In this document: piece by piece, positions 9,335 to 18,432 of the stretch
Layout: every line of letters starts with the position of its first letter
How positions within the stretch are numbered: the first letter of the stretch is position 1
From: Fibrobacterota bacterium
GTDB lineage: Bacteria > Fibrobacterota > Chitinivibrionia > Chitinivibrionales > Chitinispirillaceae
DNA: 64,000 nucleotides
Reading direction: 5' to 3'
Assembly: GCA_023436145.1 (NCBI GenBank)
Contig: JAEZKP010000033.1
Location: forward strand, 62,001-126,000
Notes under the pieces: model-generated
What the model was told of the DNA's origin: nothing
Seen by the model: the letters and a program-made list of their open reading frames with translations, nothing else
The model's database searches: none
Made by a program: the position numbers and the translations under genes

Positions 9335-10471
9335 ATGAGTGATAAAGAAAACTTCTGCACCTGTCATAGAATTGAGTTCTCAGATTCAAGAATCTTATCT
9401 GCAGTTGAAAACGAATCTGTCGATCTGGTGGTAACTTCACCACCATATCCCATGATAGAAATGTGGGACTCGCTGTTTGCCTCTTTGAACCCGGAAATAG
9501 GTCTTTCCATAGAGCTTTCTGAGGGTATAAAGGCTTTTGAACTAATGAACCAGGAGCTGGACAAAACTTGGGATGAGCTTGCCAGAGTTGTAAAGAAGAG
9601 CGGGTTTGTATGTATCAACATCGGTGATGCTACCCGAAAAATCGGACAGCAGTTCCAATTATATTCAAATCACTCCAGGATTACTTCCAGATTTATTACC
9701 CTTGGATTTCAACCCCTGCCCATAGTTCTCTGGAAAAAAACAACAAATGCTCCCAATAAGTTTATGGGATCAGGAATGCTTCCTGCAGGGGCCTATGTCA
9801 CACTCGAACATGAATACATTCTAATATTTCGAAAAGGCGGGAAAAGAGAGTTTAATTCTACTGATGAAAAAAAGCTGAGAAATCAGAGTGCCTTTTTTTG
9901 GGAGGAAAGAAATAAATGGTTTTCTGATACCTGGGTTTTAAATGGAGTCAGGCAAGCTACAAATAAGGATAATGTGCGGGAAAGAAACGCCGCATTTCCT
10001 TTTGAATTAGCATATCGCCTGATAAATATGTATTCGGTACAAGGTGATACGGTGCTTGATCCTTTCCTGGGCACCGGCACCTCGACTTTTGCAGCCATAG
10101 TATCTCAAAGAAATTCAATCGGTATCGAATATGATAAAAATCTCTCTTCGATAATTGCCGAAGGATTAAAGGATCTGTGCAATAAAGGTAACAGTCTGAT
10201 TACCGGGCGACTTGAAGACCACATTTCATTTTGTGAAGATTATCAGAAAGAAAAAAACCTTCTCAGATATACAAATAAATGCTTCGGTTTTCCAGTTATG
10301 ACAAAGCAGGAAATTGAACTCGATCTAAAGCACATCTCCAGAATCACTTCTACACACCTGTCAAACATTACAGTTGAATATCAGCCGGTAAAACCGATAT
10401 CTCATTTCAAAGCTTCAATTACTGATACTGAAAAATCCCAATGTGATGCTCAGTTATCCCTTTTCGGTTGA
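9335..10471 (+). CDS. Orphan DNA methyltransferase (N4-cytosine/N6-adenine type, beta-class order)
   Basis: 378 aa. The catalytic motif IV is TSPPY near residue 35 and the SAM-binding motif I is DPFLGTGTST near residue 235 (followed by GIEYD). Motif IV before motif I is the order of beta-class amino-methyltransferases. The Ser in SPPY is typical of N4-cytosine enzymes, though some adenine enzymes carry it too. Between the two lies a variable stretch that should hold the target-recognition region. No restriction endonuclease gene is adjacent: upstream is a UbiA prenyltransferase and downstream a PAP2 phosphatase. It is therefore either a solitary epigenetic methylase or one whose partner was lost. 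Recognition site unknown. Confidence 0.9.
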   Translation: MSDKENFCTCHRIEFSDSRILSAVENESVDLVVTSPPYPMIEMWDSLFASLNPEIGLSIELSEGIKAFELMNQELDKTWDELARVVKKSGFVCINIGDATRKIGQQFQLYSNHSRITSRFITLGFQPLPIVLWKKTTNAPNKFMGSGMLPAGAYVTLEHEYILIFRKGGKREFNSTDEKKLRNQSAFFWEERNKWFSDTWVLNGVRQATNKDNVRERNAAFPFELAYRLINMYSVQGDTVLDPFLGTGTSTFAAIVSQRNSIGIEYDKNLSSIIAEGLKDLCNKGNSLITGRLEDHISFCEDYQKEKNLLRYTNKCFGFPVMTKQEIELDLKHISRITSTHLSNITVEYQPVKPISHFKASITDTEKSQCDAQLSLFG

Positions 10472-10662
10472 TACGGATTTAATGCAGGAGAAGTAAATGT
10501 GTTCAGATTATAAATCATTTACATTTGGTTTTTTGACTTAAAGCCCTGAAGCAAAGAGCGCTTCCAAAATGCTTCTTCCCAATATGGTTCAGATTTTGCG
10601 ATTCTTTTCACACTCAACCAGTAGCTTCTTTTTCCCTCAATTTAGCTTCCAGGCTATTATAA

Positions 10663-11379
10663 ATGGAAAAGAAAGTCTATCACCAGATACTTTGGGTAGC
10701 AATATTTGCCTTTAATTGCCTCTGCCTGGAAAACAAGCTGATAATAATACCCCGAATAGATATTCCACTTTTGGTAGGTGCTGCTACAACCAGTGCAAGC
10801 ATCGCACTAATTCGTGCTGAAAGATTTGTTCCCATGGAATTCACAGGAAAAACCGAACTGATCAATCTGGTGGATCGTCCTTTTGCCGGCATCCATCAGC
10901 CTGGTCTAGCTATCGTTTCAGACTTGACCCTCGCAGCAACAATCGTTGCCTCCCCCATTTTCCTTGCATTCACTCAAAATAGACCAAACAGTATAGTCGA
11001 TGAATTATTTTTGGTTGCAGAATCGATCTCGCTGACTCAGTTTCTACTCCAGATTACTAAAACAGCAGTAAGCCGTCCCCGACCTCTCATGTATGCGGAA
11101 AATCTTTCCGACAAACAAAGATTTCGCGCCGATAATTTTCTTTCCTTCTTTTCCGGTCATGCAGCCACAACATTCAGTTTCGCGACCAGCACTACAATGC
11201 TTACAGCGAAAAGCAATACCAGTAAGTCTCTGAAAGCCGCAAGCGCAATTGTTACTTTCAGTCTTGCATCTGTAACCAGTGTGCTGAGAGTAGCATCAGG
11301 CAAACATTTTATCACAGATGTATTGTCCGGCGCTATTATCGGAGCTGCCACATCGATGATAGTCATAGAAGCACATTGA
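10663..11379 (+). CDS. PAP2-superfamily membrane phosphatase
   Basis: 238 aa, membrane-associated. The three PAP2 phosphatase signatures appear in order: KTAVSRPRP (~129), FFSGHA (~163) and VASGKHFITDVLSG (~207). The conserved Lys, Arg-Pro, both catalytic His and the Asp are all present. Such enzymes remove phosphate from phosphatidate, undecaprenyl diphosphate or related lipids at the outer face of the inner membrane. The N-terminus starts with a hydrophobic stretch (HQILWVAIFAFNCLCL) that may be a signal peptide. It is preceded by 190 bp without a recognisable signal and followed by the repeat region. Undecaprenyl-diphosphate phosphatase is possible but unproven. Confidence 0.85.
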   Translation: MEKKVYHQILWVAIFAFNCLCLENKLIIIPRIDIPLLVGAATTSASIALIRAERFVPMEFTGKTELINLVDRPFAGIHQPGLAIVSDLTLAATIVASPIFLAFTQNRPNSIVDELFLVAESISLTQFLLQITKTAVSRPRPLMYAENLSDKQRFRADNFLSFFSGHAATTFSFATSTTMLTAKSNTSKSLKAASAIVTFSLASVTSVLRVASGKHFITDVLSGAIIGAATSMIVIEAH

Positions 11380-11471
11380 AGCGATGTCATAAATCGTGAC
11401 AGAACCCGGGACACTCCTGCAGCAGCTTTCTCATTTTGCAATACCCATGGGCCAGGTCAGCTATTCGGGTT

Positions 11472-11695
11472 GATTTCAAATCAACAATCTTGATCTCAAT
11501 TCGACAATCTTCAAATCTCAATTCAACAATCTTCAAATCTCAATTCAACAATCTTCAAATCTCAATTCAACAATCTTCAAATCTCAATTCAACAATCTTC
11601 AAATCTCAATTCGACAATCTTCAAATCTCAATTCGACAATCTTCAAATCTCAATTCAACAATCTTCAAATCTCAATTCAACAATCTTCAAATCTG
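11472..11695. repeat. 22-bp minisatellite, nine clear units plus one degenerate
   Basis: From 11498 to 11695 there are nine head-to-tail 22-bp units with core AATTCRACAATCTTCAAATC. The only change between units is R: G in units 1, 6 and 7, A in the rest, plus the last base of unit 9. A degenerate unit precedes them, together with a palindrome TTGATTTCAAATCAA at 11470-11484. The unit has no stop triplet on the plus strand, so all three frames are open, but 22 is not a multiple of 3 and no translation signal fits; I treat it as non-coding. It fills the gap between convergent genes. Confidence 0.95.
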
Positions 11696-11711
11696 ATCTG
11701 TCCTTTTCCCC

Positions 11712-11746
11712 AAATCTAAAATCTTAAATCCCAAATCTCAAATTGT
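11712..11746. repeat. Heptamer tandem repeat AAATCNN (4-5 units)
   Basis: Successive 7-mers read AAATCTA, AAATCTT, AAATCCC, AAATCTC and AAATTGT. They abut and overlap the stop codon of the GGCT-fold gene (11738-11740). The same heptamer in the opposite orientation occurs at 63217-63244, also directly after a gene. Confidence 0.75.
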
Positions 11747-12043
11747 ATAGGTCCATGCCTCGATGCCACTTCGAAGCGAAATTTTAATGCGGTGATATTC
11801 AGACCCTTCGTATTTATCACATCGGGAAAGTTCATCAGAAGTGAGTTCGATCACACATCCTTCAACAATTCCATCCGGATCAGAGGTTATTACCGGAAAC
11901 ACACCATCAGAAAACCTTTTCATTTTCTTGTGGTAGCCTTGAAGCAGATCAGCTTTACCCTTAACAATACGTCCGATCACTTTCTGCTGAATGCAGGGGT
12001 CCAGAAGGGTCCCATATACAAAAAGCAAGTGGGTGTCACTCAT
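11738..12043 (-). CDS. Gamma-glutamylcyclotransferase (GGCT/AIG2)-fold protein
   Basis: 101 aa from the ATG at 12041-12043, which overlaps the stop of the upstream gene by 8 bases. The N-terminus has the family's substrate-loop motif FVYGTLLD. DGIVEGCVIEL and DKYEGSEYHR follow, the latter carrying the likely catalytic Glu. Family members remove gamma-glutamyl or related groups as 5-oxoproline, and many bacterial members are uncharacterised. It is the last gene of the smc - GyrI-like - GGCT run. Its 3' end lies in heptamer repeats, so the last few residues may have been altered by repeat growth. Substrate unknown. Confidence 0.85.
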   Translation of the reverse strand: MSDTHLLFVYGTLLDPCIQQKVIGRIVKGKADLLQGYHKKMKRFSDGVFPVITSDPDGIVEGCVIELTSDELSRCDKYEGSEYHRIKISLRSGIEAWTYTI

Positions 12044-12605
12044 TTTCTTTTTCAAATGGGGGTACCTGAGATGAACCACCATTTACAGGAGCAACATAGG
12101 TGATAGTTCTTGCCGGGCTGTCATAAATCTCCATTACAGGTCCGGACGACTGAAGTTTATTTTCAGAGAGGTAGTTTTGCAGCTGTGGATAGAATTTTAT
12201 AGTACCTGAAGTGTAGGAGAGAAAACTGCGTATCGGAAAAACTCCCACTACAGCCTTGGTTTTTGGGAAAAGAGCAGTTTTGTATGGAGCTGAGACCTCT
12301 GGCAGGGAGTCAGTAATTACCCCGCCGATAGAGCGCAGACTATCGGAAGGAACCTTTGCAGGATCATCGTAAAAGATGGCAAAGCCCTGTTTAATCCGTA
12401 CTTTTTTCTGCTTTACCACATATTTGAAGACGTCGTTTAATACTAAACGGATTCCGGTATAAGGACCTTTATGTTCTTTATAGATAAGGTTATAGGGTCC
12501 AGTCTCCTGAATAGAAAAAGTGACCTGATCAAATACACCACCTATGAAAGCCACCAGAAGCATCAACAAAGTCACTGCGGCGGCGATAATAGCAAATATT
12601 TTCAT
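12036..12605 (-). CDS. Membrane-anchored GyrI-like (SOUL/TEX264-type) domain protein
   Basis: 189 aa. A single N-terminal hydrophobic helix (FAIIAAAVTLLMLLVAFIGGVF) is followed by a domain resembling the GyrI/AraC effector-binding fold: early GPYTGI, FAIFYDDP, then AVVGVFPIRSFLSY. The proline- and Glu-rich tail is short. Proteins of this layout (TEX264-like) are thought to bind small ligands or partners while held on a membrane. The gene follows smc by 26 bases and overlaps the GGCT gene, so the three are probably one operon. The role in bacteria is not known; the fold assignment comes from pattern recognition only. Confidence 0.65.
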   Translation of the reverse strand: MKIFAIIAAAVTLLMLLVAFIGGVFDQVTFSIQETGPYNLIYKEHKGPYTGIRLVLNDVFKYVVKQKKVRIKQGFAIFYDDPAKVPSDSLRSIGGVITDSLPEVSAPYKTALFPKTKAVVGVFPIRSFLSYTSGTIKFYPQLQNYLSENKLQSSGPVMEIYDSPARTITYVAPVNGGSSQVPPFEKENE

Positions 12606-12631
12606 GGGGGGTTTTACTCCGTTAAGGTTAT

Positions 12632-15600
12632 TCAGGCAGCCTGAAGAGCAGCATCTTCGATTTTTACAGAAACTATTGTAGAAACACCCTTTTCCTGCTG
12701 AGTAACTCCGTAAAGAAGATCCGCAGCACTCATGGTTTGAGAGCGATGAGTAATAACGATGAACTGGGTTTTTTCGGCAAATTTCCTGAGTACCTTTACA
12801 AAACGACCAATATTGGCTTCATCCAGAGGTGCATCCAGTTCATCAAGAATACAGTAGGCAGAAGGTTTAACCAGATAAAGCGAAAAGAGAAGTGAGATAG
12901 CGGTGAGAGCTCGTTCTCCACCAGAGAGTAACTGTACACCCCGCATTTTTTTACCAGCCGGACGGACATTTATATGAATTGCGGCTTCCAGCGGATCCAC
13001 ATTTTCTTCTAAAGCAAGGTGAGCCTCCCCCCCTTCAAACAGGGTGGTAAACATTTCTATGAAATTTTTCTGCACAAGCTCAAAGGTAGTCAGAAACTGG
13101 GCTCTTGCCTCTTTGTCCAGTTTTTTAATGGCCCTCTCAAGTTCATCAACCGCGTTCTGAAGATCATCGCGCTGAGTGATTAATTCCTGCAGCCGGTTGT
13201 TTTCGTTTTCATAATCCTCTAAAGCAGCCATATTAACCTGCCCCACATGCTTAATCCGCTCTTTAAGCATGGAGATATTCTCAACCACCTGGCTATCCTC
13301 CTGATCGATAAGTGGGAGATTTTCCGGTGGTGTTTCCAGGTCTATTTCATAAGCTTCCCAGATCTTTTCCCTTATACGACGGGCATCCTGTTCATCACGG
13401 GTCTGTTTAATCTCCAGGTCATGAACTTTATTGGAAATTTCCTGAAGCTCACTCTGAGCGGTTTTAGCTTCTTTTCTGACCTCATCGATTTCAACCAGTT
13501 TCTCATTATATTTTTCCCGGACATTATCCCGGACCTTTTCCAGCTCCAGCCGAGCCTGCTGCTGAATCTCAAGTTCCTGACGCAATGACTGCTGAGAAGC
13601 TTCCAGCTCGGTGATACCACTCAGAGCACGGCGTTTCTCTTCAAATTTTGCATTTTTCCGTTCGGTAAACGTTTTAATATCCCTGGCGAGTCGCTCAACG
13701 TCCTGTTTGTCCTGGTTGATGCGGTTTTTCAAACCGTGGACTTCCAGTTCGATATTTTTAAGATGTTCTACCAGTTTTTTCCGTTGCTCTTCCATGGCAC
13801 GAACTTCGTTGCGGGCCTCTTCAACCTGCTGTTCAAGAGAGTCGCGACGGTTTTGGAAAGTATCGACTTGTGCTTCGTAATGGGAGATCTGCTCTTCCAT
13901 TTCGGTAATTCTGTTTCGCAGATTATCAAGTTCGGGATAAAGGGATTGTAATCTGGAAACTATGTTGGAAGTTTCGCTCTCATAATGTTTAATGTTAGTC
14001 TGCTGTTCCTGCTGCTGACGCTGACCTCTGTTAAGTTTTTCATCCACCTCGATCAGAGCCACTTTGGCTTCATCACGGTTTACTATGCAGCTATCTTTTT
14101 CAATGATAATGGCTGCATACTCTTTTTCAAAAAGATTAATATCCTGGGTTAACTTTTCCATCTGTTGCTTACGGGCAAGAATACCGGATTTCTCTTTTTT
14201 TGCATTTCCCGCAATAACCGTACCATCACTATTGCAGATTACCCCATCACGGGAGACATAAAGCCGCTTAGGATGGTCTTGCTCCAGGGCATATTCCAGA
14301 GCCTGCCCGGAATCATCTGTAATAACAATAAGGTTAAGAAAAGAACTGAGTAGAATTTCACAATCACTTTCAGTTTTTATCAGGTTTGCAAGATTGGTCC
14401 CAACAGTCGTTTCTTTATCGGTATAACGGGACAATCTTCTCAGCCGTTCAAAGGAGGTCATACAGGCCTGACCCAGTTTCTCCTTTTTCAGAAATTCCAC
14501 AGCATTCTGCAACTGCGCATCTGTTTCAAAAACTACAGTCTGAATGACGGTTCCCAGCACCTTTTCCACCAGAGGAATCAGCTTCTCATCAGTAATAGAA
14601 ATCAGATCAGCAAGAGTGCCTTTTGTTCCAGGAAGTTTTCTGGTGAGTAATTCCTTAACGCCTGATTCGTACCCCTCGTAAGTGGATTCCAGGCCTGCAA
14701 GAAACTTCAGCTGGGATTTACATGAGGCAACGGTAGCCTCCAGGTGCATTTCCCTTTCCACCAGTTTCTGATACCGCTGGTCTTCCTGCTCGATACGGGA
14801 AAGCAGAACCTCTCTGGATTGATGTAAATTGCGGTTTTCCTCATCTACCTGTAAAAGCTGCTTACGGCAGAGTTCAATTGCCTCCTGATATTCCTCAAGA
14901 CGGGTTTCCAGATTCTGAATTTCTTTTTTGTCACGCTCCCGGCGTTCCAGTGCATTGCTGAGGTTGGTTTTTTGTGTACTGAGGATATTGCGGGATTCGC
15001 CAAGCTCATTTATCAGATCAATCTGATCACGCCCAAGTTGATCGGCCTGGTCACGGCGGACTTGAAGACTCTCATCAAACCTGGCCAGCTCATCGGTAGC
15101 ACCATGGACTCTTTCAAGACTCTTCTGGTAACCCGACTCCCTTTCCACTATACTTTTCTCGATCTGAGTCTGCAGACGGATATTTTCTTCTATCTGTGAA
15201 TCGAAAGTCTGAACATCCTGCTCAAAGCGATTAACATTAAGTTTCAGATTGGTTAACCGCTCAATACTTACAGATATATCCCGGTCAAGACGTATTATTT
15301 TCTCGTTGGCTTCACTTACATTTCTGGAAGCTATTTCCAGCTCCTTCTCATTTTCCAGTGCAGTCAGCTGCATTCTCTCCAAAGAAGATTCCGATGTCGA
15401 AATTGCAGCTCTAAGAGTCTCTCTACGGTTCTCATGTTCCGCAAGAAGTGCTTTGCGATCCTTCATAGCCAAGGCTAAAAGCTGATAACGCTGATTCTCA
15501 AAACCCACTTCAAGAGCCTTCAAATCCTCAAAATAACTCTTATATCGTCTGGCCTTCTCCACATGACGGGCCAGCATGCGAACCTGCCGGTCTGCTTCCT

Positions 15601-16186
15601 GTACTTTATCGTTGATACGAAGCAGATCGTTTCGGGTCTTTTCCAATTGGCGCTGACTGTCTTTGCGGCGACTTTTGTATTTTCCAATCCCAGCAGCTTC
15701 CTCAAAGAGTGTGCGACGTTCCTCTGCCTTGTCGCTGAGAATGGAGTTGATCATCGTGTTTTCGATGGTAGTGTATGCACTGCTTCCTATTCCTGTATCT
15801 AAAAACAGATTGTGAATATCCCGCAATCGACACGGAACTTTATTTAAACGGTACTCACTTTCTCCACTGCGGTAAATGCGTCTGGTGATGGAGATCTCCC
15901 GGTATTCCACAGGAAGAACCCCTTTATTGTTCTCAATAACCAGGGTAACTTCAGCCATATTGAGTGGTTGTCGCTTTTGAGTACCGGAAAAAATCACATC
16001 ATTCATATTCGAACTTCGAAGCATAGAGGCTTTCTGCTCACCAAAAACCCATCTTATGGCATCAACAACATTACTTTTCCCGCACCCATTCGGACCAACT
16101 ACAGCAGTCATTCCCGTGCCAAACTGTATTTCAGTTTTATCCGCAAAAGATTTGAAGCCGAATATAAAAAGCTTCCGTAAAATCAT
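12632..16186 (-). CDS. smc: Chromosome segregation ATPase SMC
   Basis: 1184 aa, the usual SMC length. Walker A GPNGCGKSN is at ~residues 32-40. Long coiled coils flank a hinge at ~500-660. The C-terminal half-ATPase has the signature LLSGGERALTA and Walker B CILDELDAPLD. SMC dimers with ScpA/ScpB compact and segregate the chromosome; scpA and scpB are not in this window. The start ATG (16184-16186) has GAGGGA upstream. It is the first gene of a three-gene minus-strand run and has a candidate promoter at 16269-16297. Confidence 0.98.
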   Translation of the reverse strand: MILRKLFIFGFKSFADKTEIQFGTGMTAVVGPNGCGKSNVVDAIRWVFGEQKASMLRSSNMNDVIFSGTQKRQPLNMAEVTLVIENNKGVLPVEYREISITRRIYRSGESEYRLNKVPCRLRDIHNLFLDTGIGSSAYTTIENTMINSILSDKAEERRTLFEEAAGIGKYKSRRKDSQRQLEKTRNDLLRINDKVQEADRQVRMLARHVEKARRYKSYFEDLKALEVGFENQRYQLLALAMKDRKALLAEHENRRETLRAAISTSESSLERMQLTALENEKELEIASRNVSEANEKIIRLDRDISVSIERLTNLKLNVNRFEQDVQTFDSQIEENIRLQTQIEKSIVERESGYQKSLERVHGATDELARFDESLQVRRDQADQLGRDQIDLINELGESRNILSTQKTNLSNALERRERDKKEIQNLETRLEEYQEAIELCRKQLLQVDEENRNLHQSREVLLSRIEQEDQRYQKLVEREMHLEATVASCKSQLKFLAGLESTYEGYESGVKELLTRKLPGTKGTLADLISITDEKLIPLVEKVLGTVIQTVVFETDAQLQNAVEFLKKEKLGQACMTSFERLRRLSRYTDKETTVGTNLANLIKTESDCEILLSSFLNLIVITDDSGQALEYALEQDHPKRLYVSRDGVICNSDGTVIAGNAKKEKSGILARKQQMEKLTQDINLFEKEYAAIIIEKDSCIVNRDEAKVALIEVDEKLNRGQRQQQEQQTNIKHYESETSNIVSRLQSLYPELDNLRNRITEMEEQISHYEAQVDTFQNRRDSLEQQVEEARNEVRAMEEQRKKLVEHLKNIELEVHGLKNRINQDKQDVERLARDIKTFTERKNAKFEEKRRALSGITELEASQQSLRQELEIQQQARLELEKVRDNVREKYNEKLVEIDEVRKEAKTAQSELQEISNKVHDLEIKQTRDEQDARRIREKIWEAYEIDLETPPENLPLIDQEDSQVVENISMLKERIKHVGQVNMAALEDYENENNRLQELITQRDDLQNAVDELERAIKKLDKEARAQFLTTFELVQKNFIEMFTTLFEGGEAHLALEENVDPLEAAIHINVRPAGKKMRGVQLLSGGERALTAISLLFSLYLVKPSAYCILDELDAPLDEANIGRFVKVLRKFAEKTQFIVITHRSQTMSAADLLYGVTQQEKGVSTIVSVKIEDAALQAA

Positions 16187-16268
16187 GAAGAAAATCCCTC
16201 ACTACTTTCCTGTGAAACAGAATATTTCAAAGCAGAATACTACCATACATTGTCCGATTAATCTATTC

Positions 16269-16297
16269 AAGATACAACATATTGGGCCAGTAGTCAA
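16269..16297 (-). promoter_or_regulatory. Candidate smc promoter
   Basis: Minus-strand TTGACT (16297-16292) and TATCTT (16274-16269) are separated by 17 bp, about 80 bp upstream of the smc start. The -35 matches 5 of 6 and the -10 matches 4 of 6 consensus bases. The rest of the 393-bp gap 16187-16579 shows no gene or repeat that I can support. Confidence 0.4.
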
Positions 16298-16579
16298 GTC
16301 GGACCGTAGTGTCTGAAATTTGAAAGTAAAACACCATTACCCCGGCCCGGCACCCAATCCGCCAGGAAAATAAGTATTCCACTAAAATGGCGGTCGTATC
16401 TTGAAGTTTGTTGCACCTAAACAATTAAGCAGTTTCTGGCAAGATGAACCGGAGTAGTATTAAGATTGATGCAAAATGCTCACTCCTAATCATTATTTAT
16501 ATGTTCAAAATAGTGTATAAAAAAGGTATAGGCAATCGAATAATAAGTCACTACAGAGACCTTTATTCAGCAGTTTTAT

Positions 16580-16966
16580 TCAATTTGCCGGTGGCGGGAA
16601 CAATAAATCCAAAAGTGCAGTATGGAACTGAACAAGCTCTCCCATTTTAAATTTCTGATTTTCCCTCAGCTCATCCATTACAGACTGGGAAAGCAATTTC
16701 AATCCCTTATCCGGATAGCGCTTTAGAAAACGTATTATAAAACTGATCGGCTTTTTCTTAATTTTTCGAATCAGTGCAATGTTCTCGGATACTTCCAATT
16801 TACTTTCCAGTATCTTTTGCATAAACAGAATGCATAAACGGATCTTGTGATTACTGTTTACCCATCCACATTCATTCAATGCATCGGCAATAGTTCTGGC
16901 AAGCATTTCTGAGCCTGCCCACGGATATTGACCAATATGATTCCCGGTAGCTTCAAGGTTATCCAT
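16580..16966 (-). CDS. Unknown protein, 128 aa
   Basis: I chose the ATG at 16964-16966 because AGGAAAG sits 7 nt upstream; the frame is open to a GTG at 17014 without a ribosome binding site. The product is mainly helical and basic in the middle (IRKIKKKPISFIIRFLKRYPDKG), with no signal peptide, Cys cluster or recognised motif; it ends in LLFPPPAN. No family recognised. It stands alone with gaps of about 390 bp on each side, which weakens any operon inference. The codon pattern and SD make a real gene more likely than not. Confidence 0.5.
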   Translation of the reverse strand: MDNLEATGNHIGQYPWAGSEMLARTIADALNECGWVNSNHKIRLCILFMQKILESKLEVSENIALIRKIKKKPISFIIRFLKRYPDKGLKLLSQSVMDELRENQKFKMGELVQFHTALLDLLFPPPAN

Positions 16967-17364
16967 TATTTTCTTTCCTGAACAAAATATGAAGGGAGCA
17001 TCTTTCTTATTCACAATCAGATTAAGTTGTTAAAATCCGAGAAAACCGGCTGCAAACTATCTTTATATTTCTTTACTTTTTCTGAGTTGCCTGTAACTAC
17101 TAAACTGCAAAAAATGTACCTCTTTCGATTTTAAATCACAACTCAATTTTCCCTAAACCAGAAATAACATTCTGAATAATCCTGATTCACCCTTTCCCTC
17201 CAGGTTAGAAACTTTTATACTCTGAAATTCGACCACAAAATCAGGCTTTTCATTCTTTAAAATCCGGCACCCTTCTTTTCAAATCATATAACACCTTATT
17301 ACCAGATCAGATTCCGGCTTCTTTTCAAATCTGAAATTAATAGCCCGTACCCGATATAGCGATA
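16967..17364. other. 398-bp gap with a short direct repeat
   Basis: No ORF with a start signal is seen. The 14-mer CTTCTTTTCAAATC occurs at 17272-17285 and 17318-17331, each preceded closely by TCCGGC. The CAAATC end recalls the minisatellite and heptamers elsewhere in the window, so this may be a decayed member of that repeat family. Confidence 0.4.
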
Positions 17365-18135
17365 TTACCTTTCAACTTTCCTTAGCTCCTCCTCCTTATC
17401 TCTTGTCAGATCAGCATAAGAAAACTCCTTATCATGAGGTAAAAGAATCCGGTAGGAATCGCTTCGATCAATTTCAATAATTAAGCTGTCTGCTTTCATG
17501 GATAACAGATGACCTCCTGCATTCCTGCTTTCATTCAAAAGGTGCAGATGATAACCAGACACATTCAATCCTTTGACATAGGGAGGGCAGCGGAAACCCA
17601 CCAGAGTCCCGCGCATATTGTTGAATGTAAAAGTTTGCTGCTTACTGGTGATTTCAGATAATGGCCTGTATGGAGGCTTTTGCGCTGGAACACTGCGGGC
17701 AGTCGCGGAGATAAAATGACCGCTTATCTTAATTGCATATAGATAATTAACCGATACTATCAGGCTATCGATCTTTTTCTCCAGCAGTTCCAGATTAAGG
17801 GTGTCTTTGCAGACTATACTGGTATCTGATTCAAAAAAAGTCACAGCAGCAAAAGGAGTCTTTAAAGATGAATTCACCCTGAGAACTTTTCCATCTGCTC
17901 TTACCTGGTAAGATACACCATCCAACACCACCATCTCTCCATCGAGGCTATTAAAGGTACCCAACCCAAAATCTCCAAATTTAAGTAACTGCCCGATATT
18001 TACCTCTCCATCATAAATCCCACCCAATAACGCATCTATGGTGGAAATCTGAAGTACCTCATCATTTCTATTAATTTGCGCCCCAGCAAGAGAAAAAGCT
18101 ATAAATACGGTTAAACCGATTTGCCAGCAGTTCAT
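17365..18135 (-). CDS. Alpha-acetolactate decarboxylase, exported form
   Basis: 256 aa. After a short signal peptide (IGLTVFIAFSLAGA) comes the family N-terminus QISTIDALLGGIYDG, then GDFGLGTFNSLDGEMVVLDG. The zinc ligands are in GYHLHLLNESRNAGGH (His-x-His then His). The enzyme converts acetolactate to acetoin with loss of CO2. No acetolactate synthase (alsS/budB) is adjacent, unlike typical butanediol operons. A signal peptide implies action in the periplasm or outside the cell, as in some Bacillus enzymes. The start ATG has a strong GGAGGTG. Its regulation may involve the inverted repeat at 18195-18217. Confidence 0.9.
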   Translation of the reverse strand: MNCWQIGLTVFIAFSLAGAQINRNDEVLQISTIDALLGGIYDGEVNIGQLLKFGDFGLGTFNSLDGEMVVLDGVSYQVRADGKVLRVNSSLKTPFAAVTFFESDTSIVCKDTLNLELLEKKIDSLIVSVNYLYAIKISGHFISATARSVPAQKPPYRPLSEITSKQQTFTFNNMRGTLVGFRCPPYVKGLNVSGYHLHLLNESRNAGGHLLSMKADSLIIEIDRSDSYRILLPHDKEFSYADLTRDKEEELRKVER

Positions 18136-18194
18136 AAAACACCTCCATTAATCAGTATGAAATAACTCCAGATCTGTGGAAAAGATGCATTGTC

Positions 18195-18217
18195 TTTGTC
18201 ACCATCGAAGTGACAAA
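18195..18217. promoter_or_regulatory. Perfect inverted repeat upstream of the acetolactate decarboxylase gene
   Basis: Arms TTTGTCAC and GTGACAAA (8 bp, perfect) flank a 7-nt centre, 60 bp upstream of the start codon. No T-tract follows, so an operator for a dimeric regulator is more likely than a terminator. Regulator unknown. Confidence 0.45.
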
Positions 18218-18432
18218 ATGATATGATGCCTGCTCTCCATCTTATTCTGCTAAACCAGATAGATGCAAAAGTCTGGTGTAATATAGATTTTATTCAACGA
18301 AAGAGAAATTGAAGAATGAAAGAAGTATTACAAAGTGTTATAGCAATACTCGTTTCTCCTGAATTTTACCGGATAGAATTCGTTCCTGCATTACAGTAGC
18401 TTTTTCGGTAATCAGCTCCTGGGAGGCTGAAG

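Noticed and set aside
11498..11695. CRISPR-like array
   Set aside because: The 22-bp units are directly head to tail with no unique spacers, and no cas genes are present.
11436..11696. 86-aa plus-strand ORF running through the 22-bp repeats
   Set aside because: The repeat unit simply lacks stop triplets on this strand, all three frames are open, and no ribosome binding site precedes it.
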